Assembly: GCA_900239685.1 (NCBI GenBank)
Contig: OENT01000528.1
Location: forward strand, 1 to 64,000
DNA length: 64,000 nucleotides
DNA from: Rotaria macrura
Lineage: Eukaryota > Rotifera > Eurotatoria > Philodinida > Philodinidae
Reading direction: 5' to 3'
The notes beneath the pieces were generated by a model. The model searched no databases. It worked only from the letters and a program-made list of their open reading frames with translations, and had not been told where the DNA came from. Positions 12,032 to 23,786 of this stretch are shown piece by piece. A program made the position numbers and the translations under genes. Within the stretch, counting starts at the first letter, position 1, and the number at the start of each line of letters is the position of its first letter.

Positions 12032-12931
12032 CGCATATGTTTTCTTCAGTTTACACTTAATTTTTTTTCTGACAAAATATCGAAGAATACACTGGTTTGT
12101 CTATGATTCACCCTGGGATGTGTGAAAAGAAGAAAAAAAAGCAAAAGAGCGCTGTAATTTAAATGTGTTAGTGTTTTAAATCAAATTATCCATGCAAAAC
12201 TGAATTGTCAAGATATTGTTGTTGTTATTAGTTTAAATACAGAAAAAATAACATCGACTCGTCTAAACTAAGTTCAATATCTATGTTAACGAAATTTTTC
12301 ATTTCTCGAACTATATATCTTAATGATTGTAGGTAAATGTTGCATGATATCCCGCAATTGTGCTCGATAGGAATATCTTTGAATTTAACATTAATGATTT
12401 CCTGTTCGAGAGTTCAATTAGCAAAAAGCTCTCAACGCATACTTTTAGATTTCGACCTTGAATAATAATATGCTTTTTTTGCTTTTTTGAAAAACATCAA
12501 CATAAGAATATCTTTACTGATGTCATTGGCGTATTTCTATTAAAATATTATAGATGTTATCTAATTTCCTACACTCAAAATAGAAAATTTGTCTAAGTTT
12601 GACTAATTAAAATTGTTGCGGTTCTATTTTTCCTTTTATTTATTCACTCATGATAATAGTTGATTTATTATTAAATTGTACATGATGATAGTAAACAAGA
12701 GTATACAACAGTAGCAAGACTATAGATTAAAAACAAGAAATATAATAGAATTACAGATGTGCCTCTGCACTGTTGTTTATTTGTTATCTGATCGCATAAC
12801 ATGCTGTCGATTGTTGCGATCTCTTTTTTCTCTTTTTTAGTTCTAAATAAGAAAGAAAAAAACAAAGTCAAAATCAGATATTGAATATCGTCGATGTCTT
12901 TTGTTTCTTTTTTCTTGTGTACCTTGATTAT

Positions 12932-14025
12932 TTATCTACCACTAAAGAGAAAAATGAAACATGCTATTGATTTTCAAAGTACTGTATGGATTGAACAACT
13001 TACACAAGATAAGGATCCATTTCAGCCGGATATGGATAGGATTTTACTTTACGAGATTCAAGCATTTGATGAATGAAATCAATGGATATTGGCCCTTCTA
13101 CTGTCTGTCTCCATCGTTTAACAAAGTGTGATCGTGTTCGATTCGCACAGAATTCTCTTGAAACAAAAGAGTAGAAGACGAACGTCAAATATAGAAAACC
13201 ATTTTAAAACTTGTTCACATACGACAATTCATTCAGTCGAACATATGTTGATGGTTGATTGTCTTTGTCACTCGTTATTTCTAATTGATCACTAAAATAT
13301 TAAATTAAATTTACTTCTAATTCATATAAATGAAACTAACCGTTTAGCAATTTGCTCGCATGATTCAAATATATTAAAAGCTGGTGGCTGACCGTGTTCT
13401 TCAATGAAAATACGCAGAAAATTAGACATTTCTTCTGAATCTTTTGAAATACTTGAAAATGAAATAAGAAATACATTAATAAATTTAGTAATTTAATATT
13501 AAAATTTCTTTTTCTACCTGCATAAATAAGCATGAAAATCGTGTTTCTTATTGTTTGACTTCGTTCCAGTCTTTGAATTTGTGTCATGATGATGAAGTTT
13601 ATGACTCGTTGATAGAAATCTGTTCATATCAGGAAAAGGCATAGCAAAACGTTTTCGCCTGTTTTTTTTTGTTTCAGAATACAAAATTTAGAAATTTCGA
13701 ATATTAGAAAAATAAAGACTGACGGTGTTTCAGAATCGATTGTCTTAGAATCCATCGAATGTTTTTCTAGTCTAAATTATATTTCTAAATGAGAATAAAT
13801 GCATACACATGATGAAACTTACTGTGAGATATACGAGCAGAGTCTGTCAATTCGAGAAGGTGTTAGATTATTACGACTAGAAGCGAATATGAAACAAAAG
13901 ATAACAACTTATATCGATTGAAAATAAATATTTTACTTCGACGAAACAAGTAATGGATAACTATGAATTGAATATGTAATTGTTAACATAAAAATACATG
14001 ATACGATGTTCGTAAAGAAATTCAT
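12932..14025 (-). CDS. Secreted protein, possible peptide-hormone precursor (unrecognised)
   Basis: Seven exons (13937-14025, 13823-13876, 13518-13658, 13341-13451, 13223-13291, 13004-13156, 12932-12941) join at canonical GT-AG sites to 208 aa. Residues 1-22 form a signal peptide (MNFFTNIVSCIFML...). Basic cleavage-like sites are RKR at 49-51, KK at 85-86, KR at 131-132 and KR at 168-169. Cysteines are at 43, 94, 126 and 158, and N-glycosylation sequons at 33 and 160. The last exon is only 10 nt and makes the protein end in Gly-Arg, like an amidation signal after ...YPYPAEMDPYLV. I do not recognise a family; a four-cysteine secreted factor is the alternative. A longer frame upstream of 14025 is open, but an intron acceptor precedes the chosen ATG. 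Confidence 0.55.
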
Positions 14026-17000
14026 CGCGCTCCTTGTTGAGAATAATAGGTGAAAAGAAAACAACAATCTGAAACAAGAAGAAATAGCATCGCATGTATT
14101 TAGAGTTCTAAATGTTTTACAATAACAGCTGTAAGTTGCAGAACAACTGGTGAAGTTTGCAAATATATTGTCGTTCATAAGTTATTTTTACCTGTTCGTT
14201 TGTTCTCGCGATTTCTCATTATTCAATGTTTACTTTTATGGAAAGCTACTCGTTCGATATTTAGTATTGTTTCAGTGATAGCAACTCGTGCATAATCTTA
14301 ACTTGTCTAATGTCAGGTAGATATGTAAACATATATATTGAATTTAAAAGAAAATCACAAATGAGAAAAGATCCATTGTTCTTCGGGCAAGAACTCCCCC
14401 ACACTATATTGATCAACCATTGACGTCAATCGAACAAATTAATTTTCTATAAATCATAATGAAAGATAAGAGTAAGACTATTTACCATTGACATATATAA
14501 GAATACCTATACCTATTAGATTTCCAAAAGTTGGTTCTATTTGGAATACAAACGAGCGTGTTGAGCAATACGAGTTAATGAAATGATAGCAATCGAAAGA
14601 GGAAGCCGAGCTGTAAAACAAAAAGAAGCCAATTATTTAAGCCAAAGTTTCTTTGAGAAAACAGAGATAGAAGAATGGGTTTTGTACCAGTTACGAGAAT
14701 GTTAAGATAAAAATCTAAATTACTTCTCTGAAACGCAGAGACACGCCTACGGCACTTACACGTATGAAAACAGTTGTATATTTCTATGATACCAATGTCA
14801 ATGCATTATAAAATATGCAACTTGAACTAAACACTTTTTCCATCTTGTAGCTATCATCGTAATGCACAGTAACTTTAATTTTCACGACTAATCATAGTAA
14901 CAATATATGCGTAGACTTCGTTTTCAAGACTTCAATATTTACATATTCAATCTCTCTTATGTTTCTTTTCATTCTATAGAAACTCAAATATGGTATCCTG
15001 TCGGAGCCTGACTTACATATTGATATATGATTACTCGAAAGAATAAAATCGACTGATGCATCGTTCGATACTGAATTAATGTACAGAAATTGACGTGCGA
15101 CAATTTAAGTAGAGAATATATGCTAACCGCGTAGGTTGTTTCCATTGAAATGGTATTCATACATATTCAGCAGCTGAAACTGCGCATAATAGACAAACAC
15201 TTACAATTTGACTCCTACGTTTAATATTGCTAATAATAACGTTATCCAATATGCAAGAGTTCTAAGTAATTGTGTTTATAGAATTAGTTGGGGAAGAGAA
15301 CGAAGAATTGTCAGTTTCTTTTATACCTACGATAAAGAGAAGCAAGAAAAACGTCTTTTCTATATTTTGTAATGTTAACATATGTTTGTGCGTGCCATAA
15401 CCAATTTTATTTCATTTCAATCAAAAAGAATTGTAGTTTACAGGCAAATAATAACGACACTTACGACGTTAGATATGGATACTGTATTGTGCATGACTTA
15501 ACTAATCATTTTCGTGTCTTATGATAGATAAAATCAAGACATAGTGTACCAGTTCGTTGTCAGGTTTGAATAGTTCTTTTTCTCGACAAACATTATCCAA
15601 ACTCATATTTGACATCTGCTAAATTTGCCGATCCCATGACTCTCTTTCTACTTATTGTTCTTTCTAAACAGTAATGCATGTTTTCCGACTATAGTGAGTC
15701 TAATGTAACGCACGAAAGATTCAGCATGGAATTGATTGTTTTTATTACTATATTACGAATAAAAGAAAACTTCATTCAACCTCTCATACTGACTTGATAG
15801 TTCAACGTTTTCTGTAAACTATGAAATAGGTTACTGTCGGTGCTAAAAGAATTCCAGATCTGAACTGAATGACTTGATCATACTACACGAATCAGTGATT
15901 GTCTATGTAAAATTAGATATTTCTCGATCACACATGAATTTAATAATAGATACTCTCCTCATCACAGTGTATTGATGAAAATACAACAATAATTGTATTC
16001 TTCTAAAGTTGGTAAAAGAAAAATTTTAACTCATGTATTTTCTCCTCAGGTGTATGACGAAATGAAAACTTGTTAGTTGAAGCTGGCTAGACAAAGATTT
16101 TGACAATTGACCAAGTGTTTATTACAATTAAGAAAAGTGACGAGTCTGAACATCTCGTCAAATATTTAACGATGTTGTTATTTTCAATGAAGAGTACAAT
16201 TCTCATTGAAATGATAAAGAAAATTTACTCAAATTGAAGTAGGCCAACCTGCACTTTCCACATATTTTCTCCGTCAAACACTGCATATCTATGTTTTTCA
16301 GCAAAAACATATTGAAGAATAAAATGTATTTCAACAAGCGTTATGTAAGTTTATAATGTTCTTGGAATCAAACAGAGGAGTTGAATAGATTCTCTCTTTA
16401 AATATAAATTAAATGCTTATAAGCATCCATTACGCTTACTGTCATCATGAATAGAAAAATGAATGAAAGATTTCTTTTGTACTTTAATTCAACGGATAAG
16501 AAATTTATCTTATGAAAATGAAATAAAAGGACATCGATTGTGTTACTTTTCAGCTTTCACTATAACTAATCTAAATAACAATAGTTTATTTATCTTTCAT
16601 GATACATGTGTAAATCTCGCAAAGATATATTAAATAGAAATGAATGCAAAGATCTATATATTTAACTACCTGTCGTAATTGTAATAGTTCAATCTGTTTC
16701 GAACAGGAACAAACCATGTTGATATCATCGTAAAATGATAACAACTGTAAATGATATCAAAATGGATAATCCGTTTTGTAAGACAATGATCAATTGGTTT
16801 TTTTATTCTATTATAATCTTTGACTCAATTTTGTTCTCATTTCTTTTGAAGATCGATATTCTTTTTCCAACGTTTATATATGGCCGCACTCGCAAAATCA
16901 CTGCATATAGAAATTAAAATAGTAGTTTTAAAATCAAAATCAATAAGATTCTGCAAAATCTATTATAAATAAAATATGACTATATTTCAAGATTAGTGAA

Positions 17001-17462
17001 ATCATTTTTCTAAAAGATAACAACTGTCAAAGAATTATCCATGTCTCAAGATACTGTTCGTAGGGTTCATTGATCGATCGTACAGGATACCATCAGCCGC
17101 AAGGTAGAACTGCTTATTTCAGTTGTTTTTGAAAAGAAAACAAGATTTGTACAACAATTTGTTTTGTTTTTAAGCGAAATTTCGAAGAAAATCAAATATT
17201 ATTAAAATACTTCAGCGGTAATGAAGAGCAAAAAAGAAAGATTGTTAGAAGTATTGTAAATATGTTTTCGTGGCATGTATAGAAGATTTTCTTGCTCAAA
17301 TACTACCTGAAGAATGTTGTCGAGTCATGTAAGAAGGGGAGGTAAGCTACGGCAAAAAAACAGATTCCAAAAAAAAGACTCTTTCGATAAATTGATTGTC
17401 GTATAAACAGCAAATAGAAATTCCTGGCCTTTCTTCCAATAAATCATCCGACCCGACAAATA
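14026..17462. other. Gene-poor 3.4 kb intergenic region
   Basis: AT-rich sequence with no exon chain that I can support. The frame at 16735-16917 is isoleucine/phenylalanine-rich, without splice context, and looks like noise. It probably includes the promoter of the secreted-protein gene. Confidence 0.4.
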
Positions 17463-17938
17463 GTAAGGTACCGCTAATGCAAAGTTTTAGTGGATTCTTT
17501 TTTTTGATAAAATACACCTATTCTGATTCTTCGTCTGACGCTGATTACGAATATCACCTTCTTTTTTCGATTAATCGAAGTCTTCATAGAGAAAAATGCA
17601 AAATACTGAGAGACACCAAAAAACCGAAAAAATGCTGCCTTGCAAAAAAACGATCGTATCACCAATCCACTGCACTTTTTTGCACTCGCCGATACAATAT
17701 TCAAATTCCTTGCATGAAATTAGTTATAGCCATGTGGTTTAAAATTGNNNNNNNNNNNNNNNNNNNNNNNNNNNNNNTTTTTTGGTGTCTCTCAGTATTT
17801 TGCATTTTTCTCTATGAAGACTTCGATTAATCGAAAAAAGAAGGTGATATTCGTAATCAGCGTCAGACGAAGAATCAGAATAGGTGTATTTTATCAAAAA
17901 AAAGAATCCACTAAAACTTTGCATTAGCGGCACCTTAC
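17463..17938. repeat. Inverted repeat around a 30-N assembly gap
   Basis: 17463-17632 and 17778-17938 are reverse complements, about 160-170 bp each, with only small differences (for example GGTACCGC against GGTGCCGC). Between them lie about 115 bp of unique sequence and N at 17748-17777. The gap replaces most of the palindrome's centre, so true loop length is unknown. Both arms can be read open in several frames, with a Ser/Asp-rich stretch (YSDSSSDADYEYH) in one; that is not enough to call a gene. Confidence 0.75.
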
Positions 17939-19105
17939 AATGTTTTATTTTATTATTGCCTGCACGTATTACTTACTAATCAACATTTAGTTCTATCAGC
18001 ACTTAGCGAAGACTTAAAGTCGTACGTGAAATTAGAAATTTCATCCGCATAAACTATTATTGACTTTAAAACAACTAACCGCTTTTATATAAACAAGAGA
18101 TCTTTTACTTATCATCGGACGAAAAATATCACATGACTAGTTTTTTTAGAAGAACAAAAAATAACAAGACATGAAATTCTAGACTGAAAAGTCTTTGCTC
18201 ATCGAGATTTTCATTAAAATTCTCATTCTATTGAAATAGATTAGTCTAATTACTTATGTTATTTGTGATTTCGGTTCAATAAATCTTCATAATTCGTATG
18301 AAATTCACATACATAGATAGTCGTATGTGATAACGAAGTCAGTTGGTTATAGTTCTAACGTCTCTCTATTTCAGTTTGTGTTTCAATACATGTTTCCGAC
18401 GGATTTTTAGCATCTCTTCAAATCTGTATCTTTGATTGACCATTTCAAATTTAACTAGGTGTTATAGGACCATATGGAAGCTTCTTTACAAGTATCAAAT
18501 GAGCAGATTTCAGCACAAATAAACGTAATTTATTGTGCTATGTCGAAAAACATGTTCGACATATTGGAATAACAAGCTCGATTGCAGCACATCGTTGGAA
18601 AAACATTGTCATTTTTTTCAATGACAAAGACTGAACAACGTTTTTAAAAAACAAGTTCAACACATCGCAAATACTTGCTTAACCATTTATCGTTGAAAAT
18701 TCGATTTGATAAAACTCAACTGTCATTGACATGTTCCGTAGAGAGAATGTCTTCTTTTGTTTCTTTCATCGTAGTCTACGATAGAAGTATTCATTCAAGG
18801 CTTGTAAGAACATCACCAGATGAAACTGCATGTATGCATTTAGAAGTGTTCTCTCTTTTTCACACAAACATTCTTATGTATGTTTACCAATCGATATGTT
18901 TCAATCCATGAAACATACATTTCTTGGTCATCAATCTTCTGAGAGATTTGAGAACTTTTCGACTCGCGTGAATTTTAATACTGTCTAAGCCAAAGAGTTC
19001 GTTTCAATGGTGATTTTATTGTCAAGAAAATTTCGTCATTAGAAGAGTACAAATTTCAAGAATAATGGTGATGACTATGGGAGTTTTAAGAAAACCGGAG
19101 TGATT
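17939..19105. other. Gene-free stretch
   Basis: No supported exon. The frame at 18675-18911 shows no family similarity or flanking splice sites. The right part probably holds the 3' UTR of the downstream-reading SDR gene. Confidence 0.4.
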
Positions 19106-20279
19106 TTAAAATTTTTCCACAAAAGGACGAATATCAAGTTCATGTGTCCATGTTGTACGTGGTTGCATATGTAATTGCCAGTATGTTTCAGCAATCTACA
19201 AAATATAAATCGAATTTCTATTCAATGTGAAGTAGATTCAAGGTGGTAAACAGTTCATACCGCATCGCTGTTAAGAAATGATTCAATATCTCTTTCAGGT
19301 TGTGCTAAATGAATGATCGATTGTGATTTTTTCTTCAAAGGACGAGCGGAGAATCTTACCTGAGACCTGCTGAGGTGTATTAATTTCTCCGTCAATAATT
19401 ATATGAGCAACATGAACACCTTGTGGACCTAATTCACGTGCCATGGATTGGGCTAATGCTCGTAAAGCAAATTTTCCTACAGCGAAACCCGCAAATTTGG
19501 CTGAACCACGAAGGCTAGCCGTGGCACCTGTGAATAATATTGTTCCTTTTTTGTTATTGATCATGCTTGGAAGAACCTGTGAAAAAATTTCATTTCGAAA
19601 CTAAGTTTTTTCCTATTTATCTTTACTTCTTGACTGGCAGCTAAACCACCGACAACACTTATATTAAGTGTATTTTGAAGTGCTTCAGGTTTTAAATCCA
19701 AAATACTTTCTTAACACAGAATATAAAACATTTCGATTGTCATATTGGAAAAAACGAAGGAGAAAATCAAATGAAATTTTCAATTTACTAAAAAGAAAGT
19801 CACTGGCATTGTACAACAATACTTCAGGATCAGAGCCAAATTTCGTTCGAATTGTACTGAAAGCATTTTTTATTGATGAAACATCACTTGCATCAGCTGT
19901 CACACTCAAAGCTGTTATATGACAAATATAGTTCAATGTCAATATTATGTACGTATAGAAATCATGTATTGAATACCTGTATATCCATTTTGTTCCAACT
20001 CCGTTTGTACAGGTTGTAAACTAGTTTCTTTTCTCGCAATAAGTCCAATTGAATAGCCTCCAGCTGCAAATCTTTTAGAACAAATAATAGTAATCAACAT
20101 TAATTCAAATCAAACATTTGAATTCGAAACAAATTATACCGTTTAGCTAATGATGCGCCTAAGCCTGGACCTACACCTATAATTCATAATCGAAAAATGT
20201 GCAAGTAGAAAAAAAAATGTATCATTTGTCGCTTGTGTCTTTTACCAACAACTACTGCAATCGGTTTTGTTGCTGCCAT
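19106..20279 (-). CDS. Atypical short-chain dehydrogenase/reductase (SDR)
   Basis: Eight short exons (20246-20279, 20140-20176, 19977-20071, 19789-19911, 19627-19709, 19360-19576, 19261-19304, 19106-19195) join in frame to 240 aa. The Rossmann dinucleotide motif is VVVGVGPGLGASLAKRFA near the start, and LLYNAS follows beta-4. The active-site region reads ILFTGATASLRGS then FAGFAVGKFALRALAQSMA: lysine is kept, but the tyrosine of YxxxK is phenylalanine. ELGPQGVHVAHIIIDGEINTP is also characteristic of a bacterial/fungal SDR subgroup that I recall lacking this tyrosine. Function is therefore uncertain: reduced or different chemistry. It lies 123 bp downstream of an alpha/beta hydrolase on the same strand, which may mean shared transcription or simply a compact cluster. 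Confidence 0.82.
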
Positions 20280-20402
20280 TTTTCTTGTTAATCAATAAAT
20301 CTATCTAAAGAAAAACAGCATAGAACTTTTTCTCAAATCATGTAAATAGTCTTATTCGATCATGATGCTAGTGTTAGGTATATAGTATTGATTTGACGGT
20401 AC

Positions 20403-21374
20403 TTATAGATGTGAAAATATGTTTTTATTGGAATTCATAAATTTTTTCACTAGATCAACTACTATTTGTGGTTGTTCCATAGGAAATAGATGCTTCGAAT
20501 TTTCTAATAGTGTATCACTTCCTTTACGAAACCATTTGACAAGATTAGGTTCTGTCGGTGACAGATCCAATACTTTTGTACTTGATTCAGATGCTCGTAC
20601 AATTTCAATCGGAATTTCGTTTATAAATTTAGATTTTTCAATTAATGGATAGATATTTGAATCGGCATGTACGCCTGATTGATAGATGGATGCTTCTCCA
20701 TCAGGTGCACATACAAGTTTGAAATTATCGTCAAGTGCATAAGTACAATAATTTCGAAGAACCTCAGGAGGCCAACGAGAAAATGGTTCACGTTTTTCGA
20801 ATTTGGAAATCATATCTTCGACAGATGTCCATTGATTTTTTCGGCGAAGAATGTAATTTGTATCAAATGCCGTACCGTCAGAATCCTGATAGAGTGATGG
20901 GGTACAAATAACTGGATCAAGTAAGAGTAATGATTGAAACAGTCGTTTTGACGCTGTTGCAGCAACTCTAGTTAAAGCATAGCCACCGACTGAATGACCA
21001 ATGCCAATGAGACGATTCTTCGAAAGATCGAGTGCTTCAATAAATTGAGAAACATCTTCAGCAAACCATTGAAAACGATAAGGAGGAGGATGTGTTTGTG
21101 ATCGTCCATGACCTCGAAAGTCCAAAGCAATAACATGGCAACCATGTAAAGCTTCGTTAATAATAGGATCATAGCATCGACTATGAAAAGAAGCCGCATG
21201 ACAAATGAGTACTGTAGGCTGACGTCCTTGCCATTCCCAATAGTGCAGTTTAAGTTGACTATCAATAACTTCACCATTACTTTGAACAATCGGACGATTG
21301 GGTAAAGTAATGAAACGACTATTAGGACTGGTTGACATCATGCGATAAAAAGTTCGGGAAAAGAAAAGAACCAT
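20403..21374 (-). CDS. Alpha/beta hydrolase, single exon
   Basis: An uninterrupted 323-codon frame. The fold shows PTVLICHAASFHSRCYDP (oxyanion-hole region), VIALDFRGHGRS after strand 4, and the nucleophile elbow GIGHSVGGYALTR with Ser in GHSVGG. The probable catalytic His is in NSKHLFPMEQP near the end. The usual acidic residue after strand 7 is not obvious: the region reads IEIVRASESS, so a Glu may substitute. Substrate is unknown; esterase, lipase or epoxide hydrolase are all possible. There is no intron, unlike its neighbours, and a truncated paralogue lies 1.1 kb upstream. A bacterial/fungal origin is plausible but untested. Confidence 0.85.
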   Translation of the reverse strand: MVLFFSRTFYRMMSTSPNSRFITLPNRPIVQSNGEVIDSQLKLHYWEWQGRQPTVLICHAASFHSRCYDPIINEALHGCHVIALDFRGHGRSQTHPPPYRFQWFAEDVSQFIEALDLSKNRLIGIGHSVGGYALTRVAATASKRLFQSLLLLDPVICTPSLYQDSDGTAFDTNYILRRKNQWTSVEDMISKFEKREPFSRWPPEVLRNYCTYALDDNFKLVCAPDGEASIYQSGVHADSNIYPLIEKSKFINEIPIEIVRASESSTKVLDLSPTEPNLVKWFRKGSDTLLENSKHLFPMEQPQIVVDLVKKFMNSNKNIFSHL

Positions 21375-22492
21375 TCAATCTGAAAATGAAAGTCAAAAAT
21401 TTAGAGAGCTAGCAGAAAAGATGGGTTTATCTTCGAGCAACACTACAAAAATACAGTGATCGTTGTAGACCGAAGCACAAATTTCACAAGATATTCTATT
21501 TATCGCTTTCGTTTCTTCAATTTACTATGGATACGCTTTACTATTACTGAAATGATGGAACATTCTTTATAAGGTTACTTGGTGCTAATCAAAATAGTTA
21601 GATTATATATCGATGAGTTACAAAACAAATTGAATTGTATACGAACAATTTAAACAAACGTTCTCTTATGAGAAGCACGCCGCTGCGTTAATCTCTGAAC
21701 AAAGAACAAAAACGAAGATTCGAACATTGTCTTACTGTGAAACGAAATCAGTGTTTGTGTGTATATGATGTTTTCATTCATTTAACTTATTGATGGTACT
21801 TGTAAGAAAATAATAAGATAAAAACCAGACTTCGATTGCAATGATAAAATATACATTTTACGAACAACTTTGAAATTCAATGAAGTCGTCAATGAATCTT
21901 GTGAAAATTAGAAATTCTGTTGGATCTACACACACAATGATCAGAAAATAGGCAAGGTATGAACGAATGAAACAACAAAATTGATAACAAAAGATATCTC
22001 TTATACAGAACAAGTGTGATTATACTATACTATGCTTTACTAATTGAAATAGTTAGTGAATTCTATTGCAGAACGGTACAGCGTCGAAAGAAAAGAAAAT
22101 ATCGGTTGCTTTTTTTTGCATAAATTCAATAAGTGCATATTGTTCGTATCTTGTTAATCATTCATAAAAATAGATTCGAATTCACTTTACATGTGATTCA
22201 CAGCTTGTTAAATGTTCATAAGAATTAAGCAGTTGTTTGACGTTTTATCATAAAAACCTCAACACAATATAAACTTGCCACGTACATAAGGCTAGATGAA
22301 ATGAAAATGAATAACTTTTCTATTCATGCAATTTGTATCTGGTTTAGATTCCAAAAATTAAATTTCAGTCCGATTCTTATATCATTCGAAGATAAAATCT
22401 ACGTAAAAAATAATCTTACTTTCGTATGGTTAAATTTCACAAGAACTATTTTGCTCACAACATATGTGTAGCTTTTATTCTATTAGAATGAT
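21375..22492. other. Spacer between the two hydrolase paralogues
   Basis: AT-rich, with no supported exon on either strand. It is likely promoter and leader of the 20403-21374 gene and 3' flank of its paralogue. Confidence 0.4.
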
Positions 22493-23232
22493 TTAAAGCT
22501 GTGAGCGTGTATTTTCCTGAATCGTTTCTTTTACGAAATGCACAGCCAACTCTGGTTGTTCCATGGGGAAAAAATGCGAAACATTTGTTAAATGAGTATC
22601 TCGTCCTTTTCTGAAACATTGAGCTAGATCAGGTGCTGTAGGTGATGTATCAAATCGACCCATAATCAAGAGATCTTTCGATCTTACAACATGTATTGGA
22701 ATCTCATGAATAAATTTTGATTTTTCAATTAATGTAAACATATTTGAATCACTCTGTAAACTTGATAGATATAGAGCATGTTCTATTTCAGGAGTGCATG
22801 TAAGTTTACATTTTTCATCCATTGCATAAGTGCAATAATTTTGAAATGTATCCTGCGGCCATCGTACAAATGGTTCACGTTTTTCTAATTTTGTCAACAT
22901 TTCTTTAGTAGACGACCATTCTGTTTTCCGACGAAGTATGTAGTCTATCGATGGAACTCTTTGATCACCAATGCCATACGATGAACGAGGAACGATGCCA
23001 GGATCTAGTAGAAGCATGGATCGAAATAAACGTGTTGATGCAATAGCTGCGGCGTAAGTTAATGCATATCCACCCATAGAATGAGCTATGCCAATCAGAT
23101 TATCTTTGCAAAGATTCTTTGTTTGAATAAATTGTAGAACATCTTCTCCAAGCCATTGCACACGATAAGGAGGAGGGTGTGTCTGTGATCGACCATGACC
23201 ACGCAAATCAATGGCAATGACATGAAAACCAT
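22493..23232 (-). pseudogene. Alpha/beta hydrolase paralogue, 5' part missing at an N
   Basis: About 246 codons are clearly paralogous to the neighbouring hydrolase: FHVIAIDLRGHGRSQTHPPPYRVQW, nucleophile motif GIAHSMGGYALTYAAA (Ser kept, Gly before His changed to Ala), LLLDPGIVP, and NVSHFFPMEQPELA with the probable catalytic His. In place of the relative's ASESS it has RSKDLLIMGRFD, which offers an Asp. The first 80 or so residues, including the oxyanion-hole strand, are absent: the frame runs into the single N at 23233, beyond which the sequence is unrelated. This is either a real 5' truncation or an assembly break; the remaining frame has no stop or shift. Confidence 0.75.
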
Positions 23233-23786
23233 NATTAATCTAAAGATGCTCATTCAAAGATAAAGAAATACAATAGAGACGTAAGAGTAAATTGAACTTA
23301 TTAGTAAAATAAGAAAAACTAAAATAATACTTAAAATAGACAATATTGAAATTGATTATCAATTATATTGTTTATTTTGTATTTTGAACGTTATTCATTA
23401 TCTCGATCTTGTTATATCGGTTAGTTCTTCAAAGATTCATTATAATTAGTGTGATAATATCTGAAGTGATTTAAACGTGTTAGAACGAAAGAGCAAATAT
23501 GAGCATAAAATAATCAACGACGAAGAATTAATTTCATTATATCTACTTGAGAATTTTATTCAAGTAAAGATTATTATGTTAATATATTTCAAATAACAGC
23601 AAACGTAAGAAATTGTTCAGTAAAAAAAAAACAGAAATAAATCTTCACACAAATGCATGCATAAATAACATAGATCGACTAGAATATAGATAATAGCAAC
23701 AAACAGATTAAATATAGCACTCAATCATTTCATATTTCAATTTTAACTCAGAAAGAAATGATCATGCACAAGCAAAAATCATGAGA
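23233..23786. other. AT-rich stretch between the N and the peroxidase gene
   Basis: It starts at a single undetermined base that may mark a joined assembly gap. No coding similarity is visible, and no missing 5' part of the hydrolase is found here. Confidence 0.4.

Noticed and set aside
16735..16917. 60-codon hydrophobic frame
   Set aside because: Ile/Phe-rich as expected from AT-rich noise, with no neighbours or splice sites.
17396..17933. Open frames running through the N gap
   Set aside because: They include untranslatable N and arise from the palindrome; the Ser/Asp-rich part alone is not enough for a gene.
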